This document shows, one piece after another, positions 52,074-59,729 of a stretch of 59,729 nt of DNA. The notes beneath the pieces are model-generated. The model did no database searches, had not been told where the DNA came from, and was given only the letters and a program-made list of their open reading frames with translations. A program made the position numbers and the translations under genes. This DNA is from Halobacteroidaceae bacterium (GTDB taxonomy: Bacteria > Bacillota > Halanaerobiia > B1SED10-174), in NCBI GenBank assembly GCA_003551665.1, contig PUNE01000064.1, forward strand, positions 1 through 59,729, read 5' to 3'. Position 1 is the first letter of the stretch; each line of letters opens with the position of its first letter.

Positions 52074-53579
52074 TTACTTAATTGGAGTAACCCTGGAGCC
52101 GAGGTGAGGATAGAGTTCCTGGAAATTTTTTAGGGAAGTAAAACCGTTTAGCTGGGCCCTTTTAATTACAATTGTTTCCGCTTCTTTTTTATTGGTCAGG
52201 GACATTAAGTCAATTAACGATGCAGAATTTAGGTCCATAATAAAATTTTCCTTTCGTTCTGTCATCCAGGGGCAGGGAGGGATCTGGCAATTTTTATTTT
52301 CCACCCAGATATGAGGATAAAGGGCTTCGCCCAAACCCAGCTCGCCGGCTAAAACTTTTTTGGTTATTTCCTCTTTAAACCCCAATATTTCCTTATAGCT
52401 GGCTTTAAAATTCTCTATTTCAGCTCGCCGACCTGTTAAATAAAAGTTGCTGAAGAGTTCCTGGGCTCGAGAAGACACCGTTGTATAGTGGGATAACTCA
52501 AGGAATAATTTGAAGAGCTCCTCTTTTTCTCCAGGGAAAAAACTACCGTAGTTATAAATGAATTCAATGGTCGGCTGCTCTGTATTCAGAAAGTCAATGT
52601 GGGATATTGAATATAATATCTTAAGATAAAGGTTTTCCAGGGGGCTGATTTCCTCGGGAGATGTATTGAATTTCCGGTAGAATTCGGGGTCAGAAAAAGA
52701 ATTCTGGAAAGCATCCTCCCGGTAAAGGTAGTAAAATAGAGTGGAAATAAAGCCTTCAGAGGCCAAAATCTGGTTTCCGTTTTTGAGCAGTTCCGGTAAA
52801 AAGGCTGAAGAGGTAATATAATCAAGGTGTAGTTTTGAATAATCATCGTACTTCTCAATTTCAGGAATCAGGCTGTCATATACCAGACGATTATTGGGAA
52901 CAACCCAGTAACGGAGTTGAGTTTCCCGGTTTCCTAAAAAGGCGTTTATATCAAGGGCGCAATCCCAAAGGCGGTCAAATTTGTTCCTGGCGATTTCTTC
53001 CAGCCCATTCTGGTAAGAAACAATTTCCAGGGAATTACCCAAACCTTCCATGAAGGCCGTGAAGGGATCAGTCATACTGGTAACACAGTGGTATACGTTG
53101 GAACGCATTTTATTGGGATCAAAACCTAAAATATAAAGCCAGAGGTGGGAGTATTCGTGGGCAAATATTTCTTCAAAATTCCCGTTATCAATATTTTCCC
53201 AGTCGGTATTGAAGGCAATGTAAAAGAGGTTCTCTTTTTTAGTTTCCCTTTCTCCTTCCACTATGGAAAGTCCCCGCAGAGGCCGGGGGTCTGTGAAGTC
53301 AGTCATGATGTAAAGGTTCTTTTCCACATTCTCCCCTCTACCGGAGTTGAGGAGGAAATAATTGAGTTTTTCTCCGATGGAAAGGAAAATGGAACAGGGC
53401 TTTTTTTCCAACAGGGGAAATAGTTTTTTTGCTTTTTCCGAATCCGGGTGGATTTTCCGAACCCTGTAAACTTCTTTTCCCGAACCAGTCCAGGACTTTA
53501 TCCCTTCTGTTTGCATGGTTTCATAAAAATCAAAATTTCCCTTTTCGTCTTTAATTGGTTCAACCAGTATTACTGCCAT
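52074..53579 (-). CDS. HExxH zincin-like protein with C-terminal helix-hairpin-helix
   Basis: A 501-residue protein with no signal peptide and no family I recognise. A zinc-protease motif HEYSH (residues 141-145, in EEIFAHEYSHLWLYILGF) is followed about 30 residues later by a Glu-containing helix, 'FMEGLGNSLEIV', a possible third ligand as in gluzincins. The last 53 residues (about 449-501) have ComEA-type helix-hairpin-helix character: MDLNSASLIDLMSLTNK, then EAETIVIKRAQLNGFTSLKNF. That module binds DNA backbones or forms protein contacts. The middle is helical and Tyr/Phe-rich. It might be a cytoplasmic protease acting near DNA. AGGAGG lies upstream of the ATG; single gene. Confidence 0.7.
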   Translation of the reverse strand: MAVILVEPIKDEKGNFDFYETMQTEGIKSWTGSGKEVYRVRKIHPDSEKAKKLFPLLEKKPCSIFLSIGEKLNYFLLNSGRGENVEKNLYIMTDFTDPRPLRGLSIVEGERETKKENLFYIAFNTDWENIDNGNFEEIFAHEYSHLWLYILGFDPNKMRSNVYHCVTSMTDPFTAFMEGLGNSLEIVSYQNGLEEIARNKFDRLWDCALDINAFLGNRETQLRYWVVPNNRLVYDSLIPEIEKYDDYSKLHLDYITSSAFLPELLKNGNQILASEGFISTLFYYLYREDAFQNSFSDPEFYRKFNTSPEEISPLENLYLKILYSISHIDFLNTEQPTIEFIYNYGSFFPGEKEELFKLFLELSHYTTVSSRAQELFSNFYLTGRRAEIENFKASYKEILGFKEEITKKVLAGELGLGEALYPHIWVENKNCQIPPCPWMTERKENFIMDLNSASLIDLMSLTNKKEAETIVIKRAQLNGFTSLKNFQELYPHLGSRVTPIK

Positions 53580-53761
53580 TTTTTAACCTCCAGGAGAATT
53601 TATTTGACCCTTTTAGTGTTTTCTATGAACAATTAAAACCCCCTGTAAAGGGAATTAAAAAACTTTATGGAAATTCTTCAAGAAGGGCCAATTAATTTGT
53701 CAGGGCAATAAAAAATAGATGACCTGGTGGAAGGGAAAACTAAAACTGGGAGGGACGAGGA

Positions 53762-54556
53762 TTGGAAATAAAGAAAGTTGCCAATAAAGGTGTTCTCAGG
53801 AAATGCAGTCTTGAGGGGTTTAATTTCCAGATTGACCCCTATCTGGGTTGTGAGCACCTCTGCTCATACTGTTATGGGTTGAATAGGGCCCGTTTTGACT
53901 GGGAAAAACAGGTTTTAATGTACGAGGACCTGATTGGAGAGTTATCTCATGAACTGGACGTATTCCCGCCCCAAAAAATTTATATTGGAATGAATTGTGA
54001 TCCCTACCAGCCCGCGGAGAGGGATTTTGAACAGACCAGGCAAGCTTTGCTGCTATTTTCGGGCAAGGGTTTTTCAACCTGTATTTTAACCAAATCAGAC
54101 CTTGTAACCCGAGATATTGAAATTATAAAAAAAATTCCTGGAGCTTCCGTGGGAACATCACTGGCCTTTTTGGAGGAGAAAGATAGAAAGTTATTTGAAA
54201 AAAATCCTCCAGGGAGCAAAGAAAGGCTGAAAATGCTTGCAGAAATGAAAAAGGCAGAGATTGAAACCTATACTCTTATCTGCCCGGTTATGCCCTTCCT
54301 CTCGGATGTTGAGGGCTTAATTGAACAGGCCGCACCTTATTCCGATACCATCTGGGTTTATCCACTTAAGTTTGGGTCCCCCGGGGACAAAAACTGGAAA
54401 GTAGTACGAAAAATCCTTGCGGAAAACTATCCAGATCTGGTTGAGGAATTCACACAAATTGTGTTTTCTTCCCATCACCCTTATTGGGGAAAGCTCCGTG
54501 AAAAACTGGAAAAAGTTGAACGAGAAAACAAGGTAAATATCAGGATAGAATTTTGA
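53762..54556 (+). CDS. radical SAM protein, SPL-like family
   Basis: A 264-residue radical SAM protein with the cluster motif CEHLCSYCYG (CxxxCxxC) at about 30-39 and a SAM-binding strand region ILTKSDLVTRDIEII. Size and pattern (FQIDPYLGCEH, 'IYIGMNCDPYQPAERDF', VFSSHHPYWGKL) match the DNA-repair-photolyase/SplB-like radical SAM group of unknown substrate. TTG start at 53762 with GGGAGGG upstream. Confidence 0.85.
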   Translation: MEIKKVANKGVLRKCSLEGFNFQIDPYLGCEHLCSYCYGLNRARFDWEKQVLMYEDLIGELSHELDVFPPQKIYIGMNCDPYQPAERDFEQTRQALLLFSGKGFSTCILTKSDLVTRDIEIIKKIPGASVGTSLAFLEEKDRKLFEKNPPGSKERLKMLAEMKKAEIETYTLICPVMPFLSDVEGLIEQAAPYSDTIWVYPLKFGSPGDKNWKVVRKILAENYPDLVEEFTQIVFSSHHPYWGKLREKLEKVERENKVNIRIEF

Positions 54557-54715
54557 AATAAAAAAGATTTTAATCATTTCCTCCTGAGTTTATGGTTCTG
54601 ATAGGCAGCAAAAAGGGTTTCCAATCCAGGGACCAAAGGGCAGGAAAAATTTAATTATGGACCCGGTTAGGGGCATCAATTTCTGAATAAATGATTTGCA
54701 AAGGATGATGGAATA

Positions 54716-55492
54716 ATGCTGGAATTCAGGAAGTACGGGTCTGGACCCTACTCAATAGTATTAATCCATGGAGGTCCCGGGGCTCCGGGAATGATGAAAC
54801 CCCTTGCCCAAATTCTTTCCCCTGATTTTGGAATTATTGAACCAATGCAATCCAAGAAAACCATAATGGGGCAGGTTGAAGAGCTTAAAGAAATATTGAA
54901 AAAAGAGGGAGACCCACCCCTTGTTTTAGTTGGCCATTCCTGGGGAGCATGGCTGGCCTTTATTTTTTCTGCCAGAGAGCTTTTGCCCGTAAAAAAAATA
55001 ATTCTAATAGGGAGTGGCCCTTTCCAGGAAAAATACGTGGAAAAAATGAAAAAAACCAGGCAGGCTAGGATGACCGAGGATGCTTCCAGGAGGGTAAAAG
55101 AACTTCAGGAAGAAATCCTGAAAAACCCTGGCAATAAAGAGGCATTCGCTAGCTTTGGGGAAATTATGAGTAAAATTGATGGGTATGATCCGGTCAATTC
55201 CGAAACCTCAATTCTGGAGTTTCAACCTGAAGTATATGCCCCAGTAATGGGAGAGTTAAATGAGTTGCGAAAAAGTGGGGGGCTTTTGGATCTGGGAAAG
55301 AGAATTAAATGTCCAGTTACTGCAATTCACGGGGACTATGATCCCCATCCTTATGAAGGGGTAAAAGAGCCCCTGGAACAAACCCTGGAGTGTTTTTCTT
55401 TTTTCATCCTGGAAAAATGCGGGCACATTCCCTGGGAGGAAAAACAGGCCAGGGAAAATTTTTTCCGGCTTTTAATTCAGGAAATCAGGTAA
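54716..55492 (+). CDS. alpha/beta hydrolase
   Basis: A 258-residue serine hydrolase: oxyanion segment LIHGGPGAPG, nucleophile elbow GHSWGAW, acid Asp in IHGDYDPHPYEG and His in EKCGHIPWEE. The HGGPG opening resembles prolyl-iminopeptidase-type relatives, but the cap is short. Substrate unknown. It stands alone and converges with the OsmC gene across a shared hairpin. Confidence 0.88.
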   Translation: MLEFRKYGSGPYSIVLIHGGPGAPGMMKPLAQILSPDFGIIEPMQSKKTIMGQVEELKEILKKEGDPPLVLVGHSWGAWLAFIFSARELLPVKKIILIGSGPFQEKYVEKMKKTRQARMTEDASRRVKELQEEILKNPGNKEAFASFGEIMSKIDGYDPVNSETSILEFQPEVYAPVMGELNELRKSGGLLDLGKRIKCPVTAIHGDYDPHPYEGVKEPLEQTLECFSFFILEKCGHIPWEEKQARENFFRLLIQEIR

Positions 55493-55506
55493 AACATCCC
55501 TGAAAT

Positions 55507-55535
55507 TAATAAACCCCCAGGCGGGGGTTTATTCA
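55507..55535. terminator. bidirectional terminator between hydrolase and OsmC genes
   Basis: AATAAACCCCC-AGG-CGGGGGTTTATT hairpin. The stem overlaps the OsmC stop codon (55529-55531). Confidence 0.8.
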
Positions 55536-55921
55536 AGTACCACGGTTTCGATTTCCGGAGGATCCTCAATGTGTTTTTTTACTGTACAGGTTTCGGCAGC
55601 CTTGACAATTGCTTTTTTGTATTTGCTCGGAAAAGTTGGTGGCAAATGGATTTCAATTTTGACCCTGTCTACCATTTTCCTGTCCTGGTTTTTCTCTGTC
55701 AGCAGGTTTACCTTGAGGTTGTCAGTCGGAATGCCCCGGTCCCGGCAAAACTGGAGAACATAGAATCCGGCACATGTTCCAATTGAAACAAAGAATAAAT
55801 CAAAAGGTGAAGGAGCAGACCCTGTGCCACCTGAACTTTCAGGTTGATCTGTGGGTATGGTAAATCCCTTGTATAATGCATTGACTTTTTTCCCACCCGG
55901 AAAAGCAATTTCCATGTCCAT
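55529..55921 (-). CDS. OsmC family peroxiredoxin-like protein
   Basis: A 130-residue OsmC/Ohr-type protein. It has the features APSPFDLFFVSIGTCAGFYV with the first reactive Cys and 'AAETCTVKKHIEDPPEIE' with the second. Such proteins reduce organic hydroperoxides with two Cys; the YhfA-like subgroup has less clear roles. AGGAGG lies 6 bases upstream of the ATG. Confidence 0.88.
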   Translation of the reverse strand: MDMEIAFPGGKKVNALYKGFTIPTDQPESSGGTGSAPSPFDLFFVSIGTCAGFYVLQFCRDRGIPTDNLKVNLLTEKNQDRKMVDRVKIEIHLPPTFPSKYKKAIVKAAETCTVKKHIEDPPEIETVVLE

Positions 55922-56191
55922 TACTGAATCCCTCCTGAGGCAATTTTATTTCGTTTTTTTAGTATAACATATTTTTTCCTGAAGGCATATTTTCGATGTC
56001 TTCAGGTCTTTTTATTTCCGCAGGGCAAAAAAATAAGTTCGGGCTTAAGACATGGAAAAAGAGAAATGGTTCCCCAGGGCTGGTTCAGAAAATAAAAACG
56101 AGGATCAGGCAAAATCAAATTGCAGGGTTTTCTTCAACGGGGAGAAAATACACAATTAAGGGGGCCTTTAGAAAAAAATGGAGGTGAAAAT

Positions 56192-56872
56192 ATGTGTGGT
56201 CGTTTTACCCTGACAGTGGATGAGTTTTTATTGCTGGTGGAACGTTTTGGCATAAAAGGAGACTTTCCCTCAGAATATCAGCCCAGTTATAATATCGCTC
56301 CTACTCAGAAAATCCTGGTTGTCCTTTCGGGAGAAGAGGGAAAAAAGGCAAGATATTTCAGGTGGGGGCTCATCCCCTCCTGGGCAAAAGATCCCAAGAA
56401 AACCAAGATACTGATTAATGCCCGCTCGGAAACTGTTTCCGAGAAACCTTCATTCCGCTCAGCTTTTAAAAAAAGGCGCTGTTTGATCCCCGCAGATGGT
56501 TTTTACGAATGGAAAAAGGAAGGGAACAAAAAAACCCCCTTCCGATTCATACAACCCGGTGCAGGGGTTTTTGCCTTTGCAGGGATCTGGGAAGAATGGA
56601 GGGGAGAAGGAGACGAACTCCTCCAGACGGTTAGTATTCTAACTAAAGATGCCAATGAAAGTGTGCGTGCAGTTCACAATCGTATGCCTGTTATTTTAAA
56701 CCCTCCAGAGGAAGAAATATGGCTGCAGGAAACCGGAAATTTGAAACAGCAAATTGATCTATTGCAAAAACATGAAAGCCCGATGCTGGAAGGTTACCGG
56801 GTTTCGGAGGCTGTTAATTCCCCCAAGAACAACTCCCCCGGGTTATTGGAAAAGCAACAATCCCTATTTTAA
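56192..56872 (+). CDS. yedK: HMCES/YedK abasic-site protein (SOS response-associated peptidase)
   Basis: A 226-residue SRAP protein starting MCGRFTLT; Cys2 becomes the N-terminal residue and crosslinks to abasic sites in single-stranded DNA. Other conserved parts: YNIAPTQKILVV, 'WGLIPSWAKDPK', INARSETV, CLIPADGFYEWKK (Glu) and VRAVHNRMPVIL (His). I chose ATG 56192, with GGAGGTG upstream, because the catalytic Cys must be residue 2; the open frame further upstream is not used. Confidence 0.93.
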   Translation: MCGRFTLTVDEFLLLVERFGIKGDFPSEYQPSYNIAPTQKILVVLSGEEGKKARYFRWGLIPSWAKDPKKTKILINARSETVSEKPSFRSAFKKRRCLIPADGFYEWKKEGNKKTPFRFIQPGAGVFAFAGIWEEWRGEGDELLQTVSILTKDANESVRAVHNRMPVILNPPEEEIWLQETGNLKQQIDLLQKHESPMLEGYRVSEAVNSPKNNSPGLLEKQQSLF

Positions 56873-56882
56873 AAAGCCCCCT

Positions 56883-56911
56883 TTGACAGGAGGGAAGAAA
56901 AAAGGTATTAT
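56883..56911 (+). promoter_or_regulatory. sigma-A promoter of the TetR gene
   Basis: TTGACA, a 17-base spacer and TATTAT: a near-consensus promoter 110 bases upstream of the regulator gene. Confidence 0.7.
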
Positions 56912-56927
56912 ATGACTATCCAGTCAT
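56912..56927 (+). promoter_or_regulatory. palindrome ATGACT-ATCC-AGTCAT, candidate TetR operator
   Basis: A perfect 6-bp inverted repeat with a 4-base centre, located directly after the -10 box where it would cover the transcription start. Its position suggests autorepression by the TetR protein encoded downstream. Confidence 0.6.
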
Positions 56928-57020
56928 GTTCTTTTTGACCTGGGAAGGCCGGCGCTGATATGGATTGGAATTGTGCACCGGGTTATATTTTTACCAGCCC
57001 AATAATCAGGAGGGAAAATT

Positions 57021-57644
57021 ATGCCCAACCAAACCTTTTTCAACCTTTCTCCGCAGAAAAGGGAAAAGATAATAACTGTTGCAATTGAAGAGTTTCGAGA
57101 ATACGATTTTTCCAAGGCCAGTATTTCCAGGATTGTAGAGAAAGCTGGAATTGCCAAGGGGAGTTTTTACCAGTATTTTTCAGGGAAAAAGGATCTTTTC
57201 GGCTATTTAATTGACCTGGCCGCGGAAAAGAAACTAAACTACCTGAAAAATATTCAGCTCGGTGCAGAGGATATGGGATTTTTTGATCTGCTCAGGGAGA
57301 TAAATTTAGCAGGGCTGAGGTTTGGGCGGGAAAACCCTGAACTGGGAGAAATAAGTGATAACCTGATGAAAAGCAAGGATAACCGCCTAAAAGAGGAAAT
57401 TCTTGGGAGCAGCATGCAAAAAAGTGATGTTTTTCTGACCACCCTTTTACAGAGGGGGGTGGAAAGGGGCGAGTTAAAATCGAAGTTTGATTTTGAGTTC
57501 ATTGCCTTTATTTTAACCAGGATTTCCATAGCTCTTGGGGATTATGGCCGGGAGGTGCAAAAAGAGGGCCGAGAAGAAAGGCTGGTTGATCAATTGATAG
57601 AATTGCTGGAAACGGGCCTGCGCCCTGGTCCTATTAATAAATGA
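57021..57644 (+). CDS. TetR-family transcriptional regulator
   Basis: A 207-residue regulator. The N-terminal helix-turn-helix reads 'KREKIITVAIEEFREYDFSKASISRIVEKAGIAKGSFYQYFSGK' in outline, typical of TetR (KAGIAKGSFYQYF as recognition helix), and the C-terminal domain is a helical ligand-binding domain without known close relatives. AGGAGGG lies upstream of the ATG. A near-consensus promoter with an overlapping palindrome precedes it. The stop overlaps by 11 bases the 3' end of the convergent methyltransferase-like gene, which may be a target. Confidence 0.9.
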   Translation: MPNQTFFNLSPQKREKIITVAIEEFREYDFSKASISRIVEKAGIAKGSFYQYFSGKKDLFGYLIDLAAEKKLNYLKNIQLGAEDMGFFDLLREINLAGLRFGRENPELGEISDNLMKSKDNRLKEEILGSSMQKSDVFLTTLLQRGVERGELKSKFDFEFIAFILTRISIALGDYGREVQKEGREERLVDQLIELLETGLRPGPINK

Positions 57645-58209
57645 AAGGGAAAAAGCGGTAGCGCTCCTCTTTCCATTCCCGGTAACGGCTACCGATAACC
57701 CTTTCCATAAGGGCTTCTTCTTCCCGCATTCTGTTGTTCAGGGTTAAAAACAAAAGAAAAATGGCAAGAATAGAGATAGGGAAGTTTTGCAGAAAAACTG
57801 GAATTCCGGTTGTTAATAAAAACAAACCCAGATAAAGGGGATGGCGGAGGTAATTATAAAGTCCGGAACTGATTAAAGCCTGGCCTTTTTCAACTTCTGT
57901 ACCCCTGGTAAATAATTCACCGAGTTCCAGGATTGACCAGTAGCGAATCCCCAGGCCCATGATATATACCAAGAGTCCGGCAGTACGCATTACCGAACCT
58001 GCTGCCCCAGTGACAATACCTATTCTTTGATTTGTAAATAAAATTGAGAGCCCAACCACTAAAAAGATGGAAAAAACAATAATTAAAAACGATGTTCTTC
58101 CTCTTTTTTTTCGGGCAGGGGCAGGGAAAAATATAAACTCTGCCCACCAGAGTAGAGTACAGATAATAAAAACAAACATCTGGAAATCCCAGTTGATGGG
58201 ACTCGGCAT
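57634..58209 (-). CDS. isoprenylcysteine methyltransferase-like membrane protein
   Basis: A 191-residue integral membrane protein with four or five helices. The C-terminal part matches ICMT/PEMT-type SAM enzymes: LISSGLYNYLRHPLYLGLFL (RHPxYxG cofactor motif) and EEEALMERVIGSRYREWKE. Bacterial members methylate unknown lipids or thiols. I chose ATG 58209, with AGGAGGTG 5 bases upstream, over 58263. Convergent with and overlapping the TetR gene. Confidence 0.85.
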   Translation of the reverse strand: MPSPINWDFQMFVFIICTLLWWAEFIFFPAPARKKRGRTSFLIIVFSIFLVVGLSILFTNQRIGIVTGAAGSVMRTAGLLVYIMGLGIRYWSILELGELFTRGTEVEKGQALISSGLYNYLRHPLYLGLFLLTTGIPVFLQNFPISILAIFLLFLTLNNRMREEEALMERVIGSRYREWKEERYRFFPFIY

Positions 58210-58319
58210 AAAGGCACCTCCTGGCGGGGTTTTTTTAATTTTGAAAAGAGAAGGAATTTCCATTTAATGCTTGAGTTTTTTAAAACAAAAAAACTAAACC
58301 AAAAGAATTGAAGATTGAT

Positions 58320-58964
58320 ATGCAGAAGGGGAAAGAAATAGTAGCAGGAGCAGGACCTGGAGGGCTTGCCAGCGGGATGCTCCTGGCTCCAGAGGTGTTA
58401 CGGTTTCTTTCCAGCTGAGTCAATCTCTTTTTGATGTTCTGGGAAGAAATTTTCGGGATGAAAAACTAAAGCTTTAAGGCCAAATATCTGGGGATGTTAC
58501 CCTGGGAATTTTCCGTTGCTTCCACTATTATTCCCTGAGCGAGGATATGTCCATTTACATTCATCATTCTTCCATTAATGATCCTGCTATGGCCCCTGAA
58601 AGACATTCAGCCGTGCCTATTGCCAACAGGCAGTCAGGGGTTGAGTAGGACCAGGGAGAGGTTCGGGACCGGGTAACAAATACAATCAATGAAAAAACTG
58701 AACTTAAAGATATAGAGGACCATATTGTTGTGGAAAGGGCAATGCCACCTGTCCGCTTGGAAGCTGATTTTAACGTTTACAGCCGTGTTACCTTTAACCT
58801 GGGGCACAACCTTTCCCAGGTGTTGTATTTCCCCCGGCGGGAACCGCTTTGAAGAACAGGAGAACTGTTTTTTGGTGGGGGGAGGAACCAACCTTGGAAG
58901 CGGTTTGCCAACAATCTATGAATCGGGACGGATTGCCAGCAAGCTAATCTGTGCAGATTATTAG
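58320..58964 (+). pseudogene. decayed phytoene-desaturase (CrtI-type) pseudogene
   Basis: Three pieces of a CrtI-type amine oxidase remain in order but in different frames. At 58320 the FAD/NAD-binding start reads EIVAGAGPGGLASGMLLA and soon hits a stop. Around 58700-58830 come [12 protein letters not shown] and [14 protein letters not shown], the conserved region before the C-terminus. At 58855-58964 the C-terminal dinucleotide motif [16 protein letters not shown] continues to [11 protein letters not shown]. The intact family is about 490-510 residues; here about 645 bases remain, with frameshifts, stops and at least one large deletion. It converges with an intact homologue at 59002. Confidence 0.85.
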
Positions 58965-59001
58965 ATCCCGTATTCGGTTTGATTTGGGGGTAGTTGCTCC
59001 T

Positions 59002-59729
59002 TTAACGGGGGGCAAATTTCCGGGTGATTTTTTCACCAACCTGCATACCCGAGAGAAAGGCCATGGGCATTCCACTGCCGGGGTTAACGCTGCCCCCGGA
59101 AAAAAATAAATTTTTGTATTTCCCGCTCACCTTGGGTGCTTTAAACCCGAGGTTTTTTCTTCTGTCCGAAACAACTCCGTAAATTGCACCCCGGTGGGAA
59201 AGGTAAAGGCGATAAATATCTTCAGGGGTCCACATTAACTCTGTAACAATGTTCTGGCGAAGGTCGGTTAACCCCATATTTTCCAGTTTAACCAGCACAT
59301 TTTCCCGGAATTTTTTATAATCTTCCCGGCTGAAGGGAGGTTTTTTAAGGTGGGGAATGTGAGGAAGGATTTTTATTACCTCTCCTTCCTCGGGGGCAGT
59401 GGAAGGGTCAGTTTTGGTTGGGGCCACAAGGTAAATGGTGGGATCCTCGGGGAGTTTTTTGTCTTTAAAAATGGTGGAAAAATGCTTCCGGGGATCCGAA
59501 GAAAAGAAGAAGTTGTGGTGTTTCAGCTGGGGATAACGGCGGTTAATTCCCAGGTGCAGGACCAGTACTGAACAGGATGGTTCAAACCGGCGGAATTTTT
59601 TTATATAGGCCTGCTCTTCTCCCAGCAGGTCTTCATAAGCAGGAACAACTTCCATGTTGGAAATGAAAATATCCCCTTCCAGGACTTCCCCGTCTTCAAG
59701 CTGCAGGCTTGTAATTTGGTTGCCCTCGG
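59002..59729 (-). CDS. phytoene desaturase-type oxidoreductase, partial (runs off the window end)
   Basis: The C-terminal 241 residues of a CrtI-type FAD enzyme; the reading frame stays open to the last base of the window, so the N-terminus is missing. Visible: EGDIFISNMEVVPAYEDLL, 'PTIYLVAPTKTDPSTAPEEGEV' and the C-terminal FAD motif NLFFSGGSVNPGSGMPMAFLSG. The enzyme introduces double bonds in phytoene or diapophytoene for carotenoid synthesis, or acts on a related polyene. It lies tail-to-tail with the decayed copy, suggesting that one of two duplicated genes was lost. Confidence 0.88.
   Translation of the reverse strand, partial: EGNQITSLQLEDGEVLEGDIFISNMEVVPAYEDLLGEEQAYIKKFRRFEPSCSVLVLHLGINRRYPQLKHHNFFFSSDPRKHFSTIFKDKKLPEDPTIYLVAPTKTDPSTAPEEGEVIKILPHIPHLKKPPFSREDYKKFRENVLVKLENMGLTDLRQNIVTELMWTPEDIYRLYLSHRGAIYGVVSDRRKNLGFKAPKVSGKYKNLFFSGGSVNPGSGMPMAFLSGMQVGEKITRKFAPR

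Noticed and set aside
54004-54219. Minus-strand frame opposite the radical SAM gene
   Set aside because: Shadow of a conserved gene with no start signals.
1-59729. Search for CRISPR arrays, tRNA/rRNA genes, insertion sequences, integrases and phage genes
   Set aside because: No regularly spaced repeats, cloverleaf-like genes, transposase motifs or terminal inverted repeats were recognised by eye; a tRNAscan or Rfam run would be decisive.

Overview
The window reads as a chromosomal segment of moderate-to-low GC from a diderm member of the Firmicutes, most like Halanaerobiales or a relative; this assignment is an inference from gene content only. In favour are strong AGGAGG ribosome binding sites with many TTG/GTG starts, clostridial-type genes (DegV-DhaL fusion, Ddh-type lysine synthesis, a Cse60-like small protein, thiazoline-hydrolase-like protein), and an outer membrane: an OmpA-family protein, a predicted beta-barrel ending in Phe, and periplasmic binding proteins with signal peptides but no lipobox Cys. 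No rRNA, tRNA, CRISPR array, insertion sequence or prophage was seen.

Layout. 1-3.6 kb: secreted ankyrin protein, small lipoprotein, a 55-aa zinc-ribbon protein and several spacers. 3.7-9.4 kb: DUF6544-like protein, M24 peptidase, phosphotriesterase-type hydrolase, methionine gamma-lyase-type PLP enzyme, lipoprotein with an InlB-like repeat. 9.9-14.7 kb: a sigma-54-linked cluster: enhancer-binding protein, nitrilase-family protein whose catalytic Cys is Ser, a 36-aa membrane peptide, an SSS sodium symporter, a 41-aa membrane peptide, and an intact nitrilase paralogue. A consensus sigma-54 promoter with paired upstream sites lies before the transporter part. 15-20 kb: thiazoline-hydrolase-like protein, glycine-zipper peptide, an exonuclease-like/TM/SH3 fusion, two genes that seem to start with AUU, a beta-barrel protein, a Nudix hydrolase. 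20.3-24.5 kb: phnDCEE-type phosphonate/phosphite importer plus HAD hydrolase. 24.9-28.3 kb: peptide-type ABC importer without its ATPases. 28.5-32 kb: exported MsrB; LolD/FtsX-type ABC system. 32.2-43.8 kb: PurL-half protein with a Cys cluster, CNNM-like membrane protein, ankyrin protein, diaminopimelate dehydrogenase, DhaL-DegV protein, LysM protein, two small membrane proteins, OmpA protein with duplicated N-terminal domain, an SRPBCC protein. 43.8-50.8 kb (minus): compact his operon hisG-hisC/HAD-hisB-hisH-hisF-hisA/IE-hisD. 51-59.7 kb: nitronate-monooxygenase-type flavoprotein, a zincin with a C-terminal helix-hairpin-helix, radical SAM protein, alpha/beta hydrolase, OsmC, HMCES/YedK, TetR regulator, ICMT-like methyltransferase, a decayed phytoene-desaturase pseudogene and an intact homologue cut by the window end.

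How the parts work together. The his operon appears to code for all steps from PRPP/ATP to histidine, with the HAD domain fused to HisC as the obvious candidate for the otherwise absent histidinol-phosphate phosphatase. The sigma-54 cluster looks like regulated uptake and hydrolysis of an amide-, ureide- or nitrile-like substrate. The phn and peptide importers, the M24 peptidase and the methionine-lyase-type enzyme point to scavenging of phosphorus, peptides and sulfur amino acids. A 58-bp element is present almost unchanged, at identical distance from the start codon, upstream of two unrelated genes 36 kb apart.
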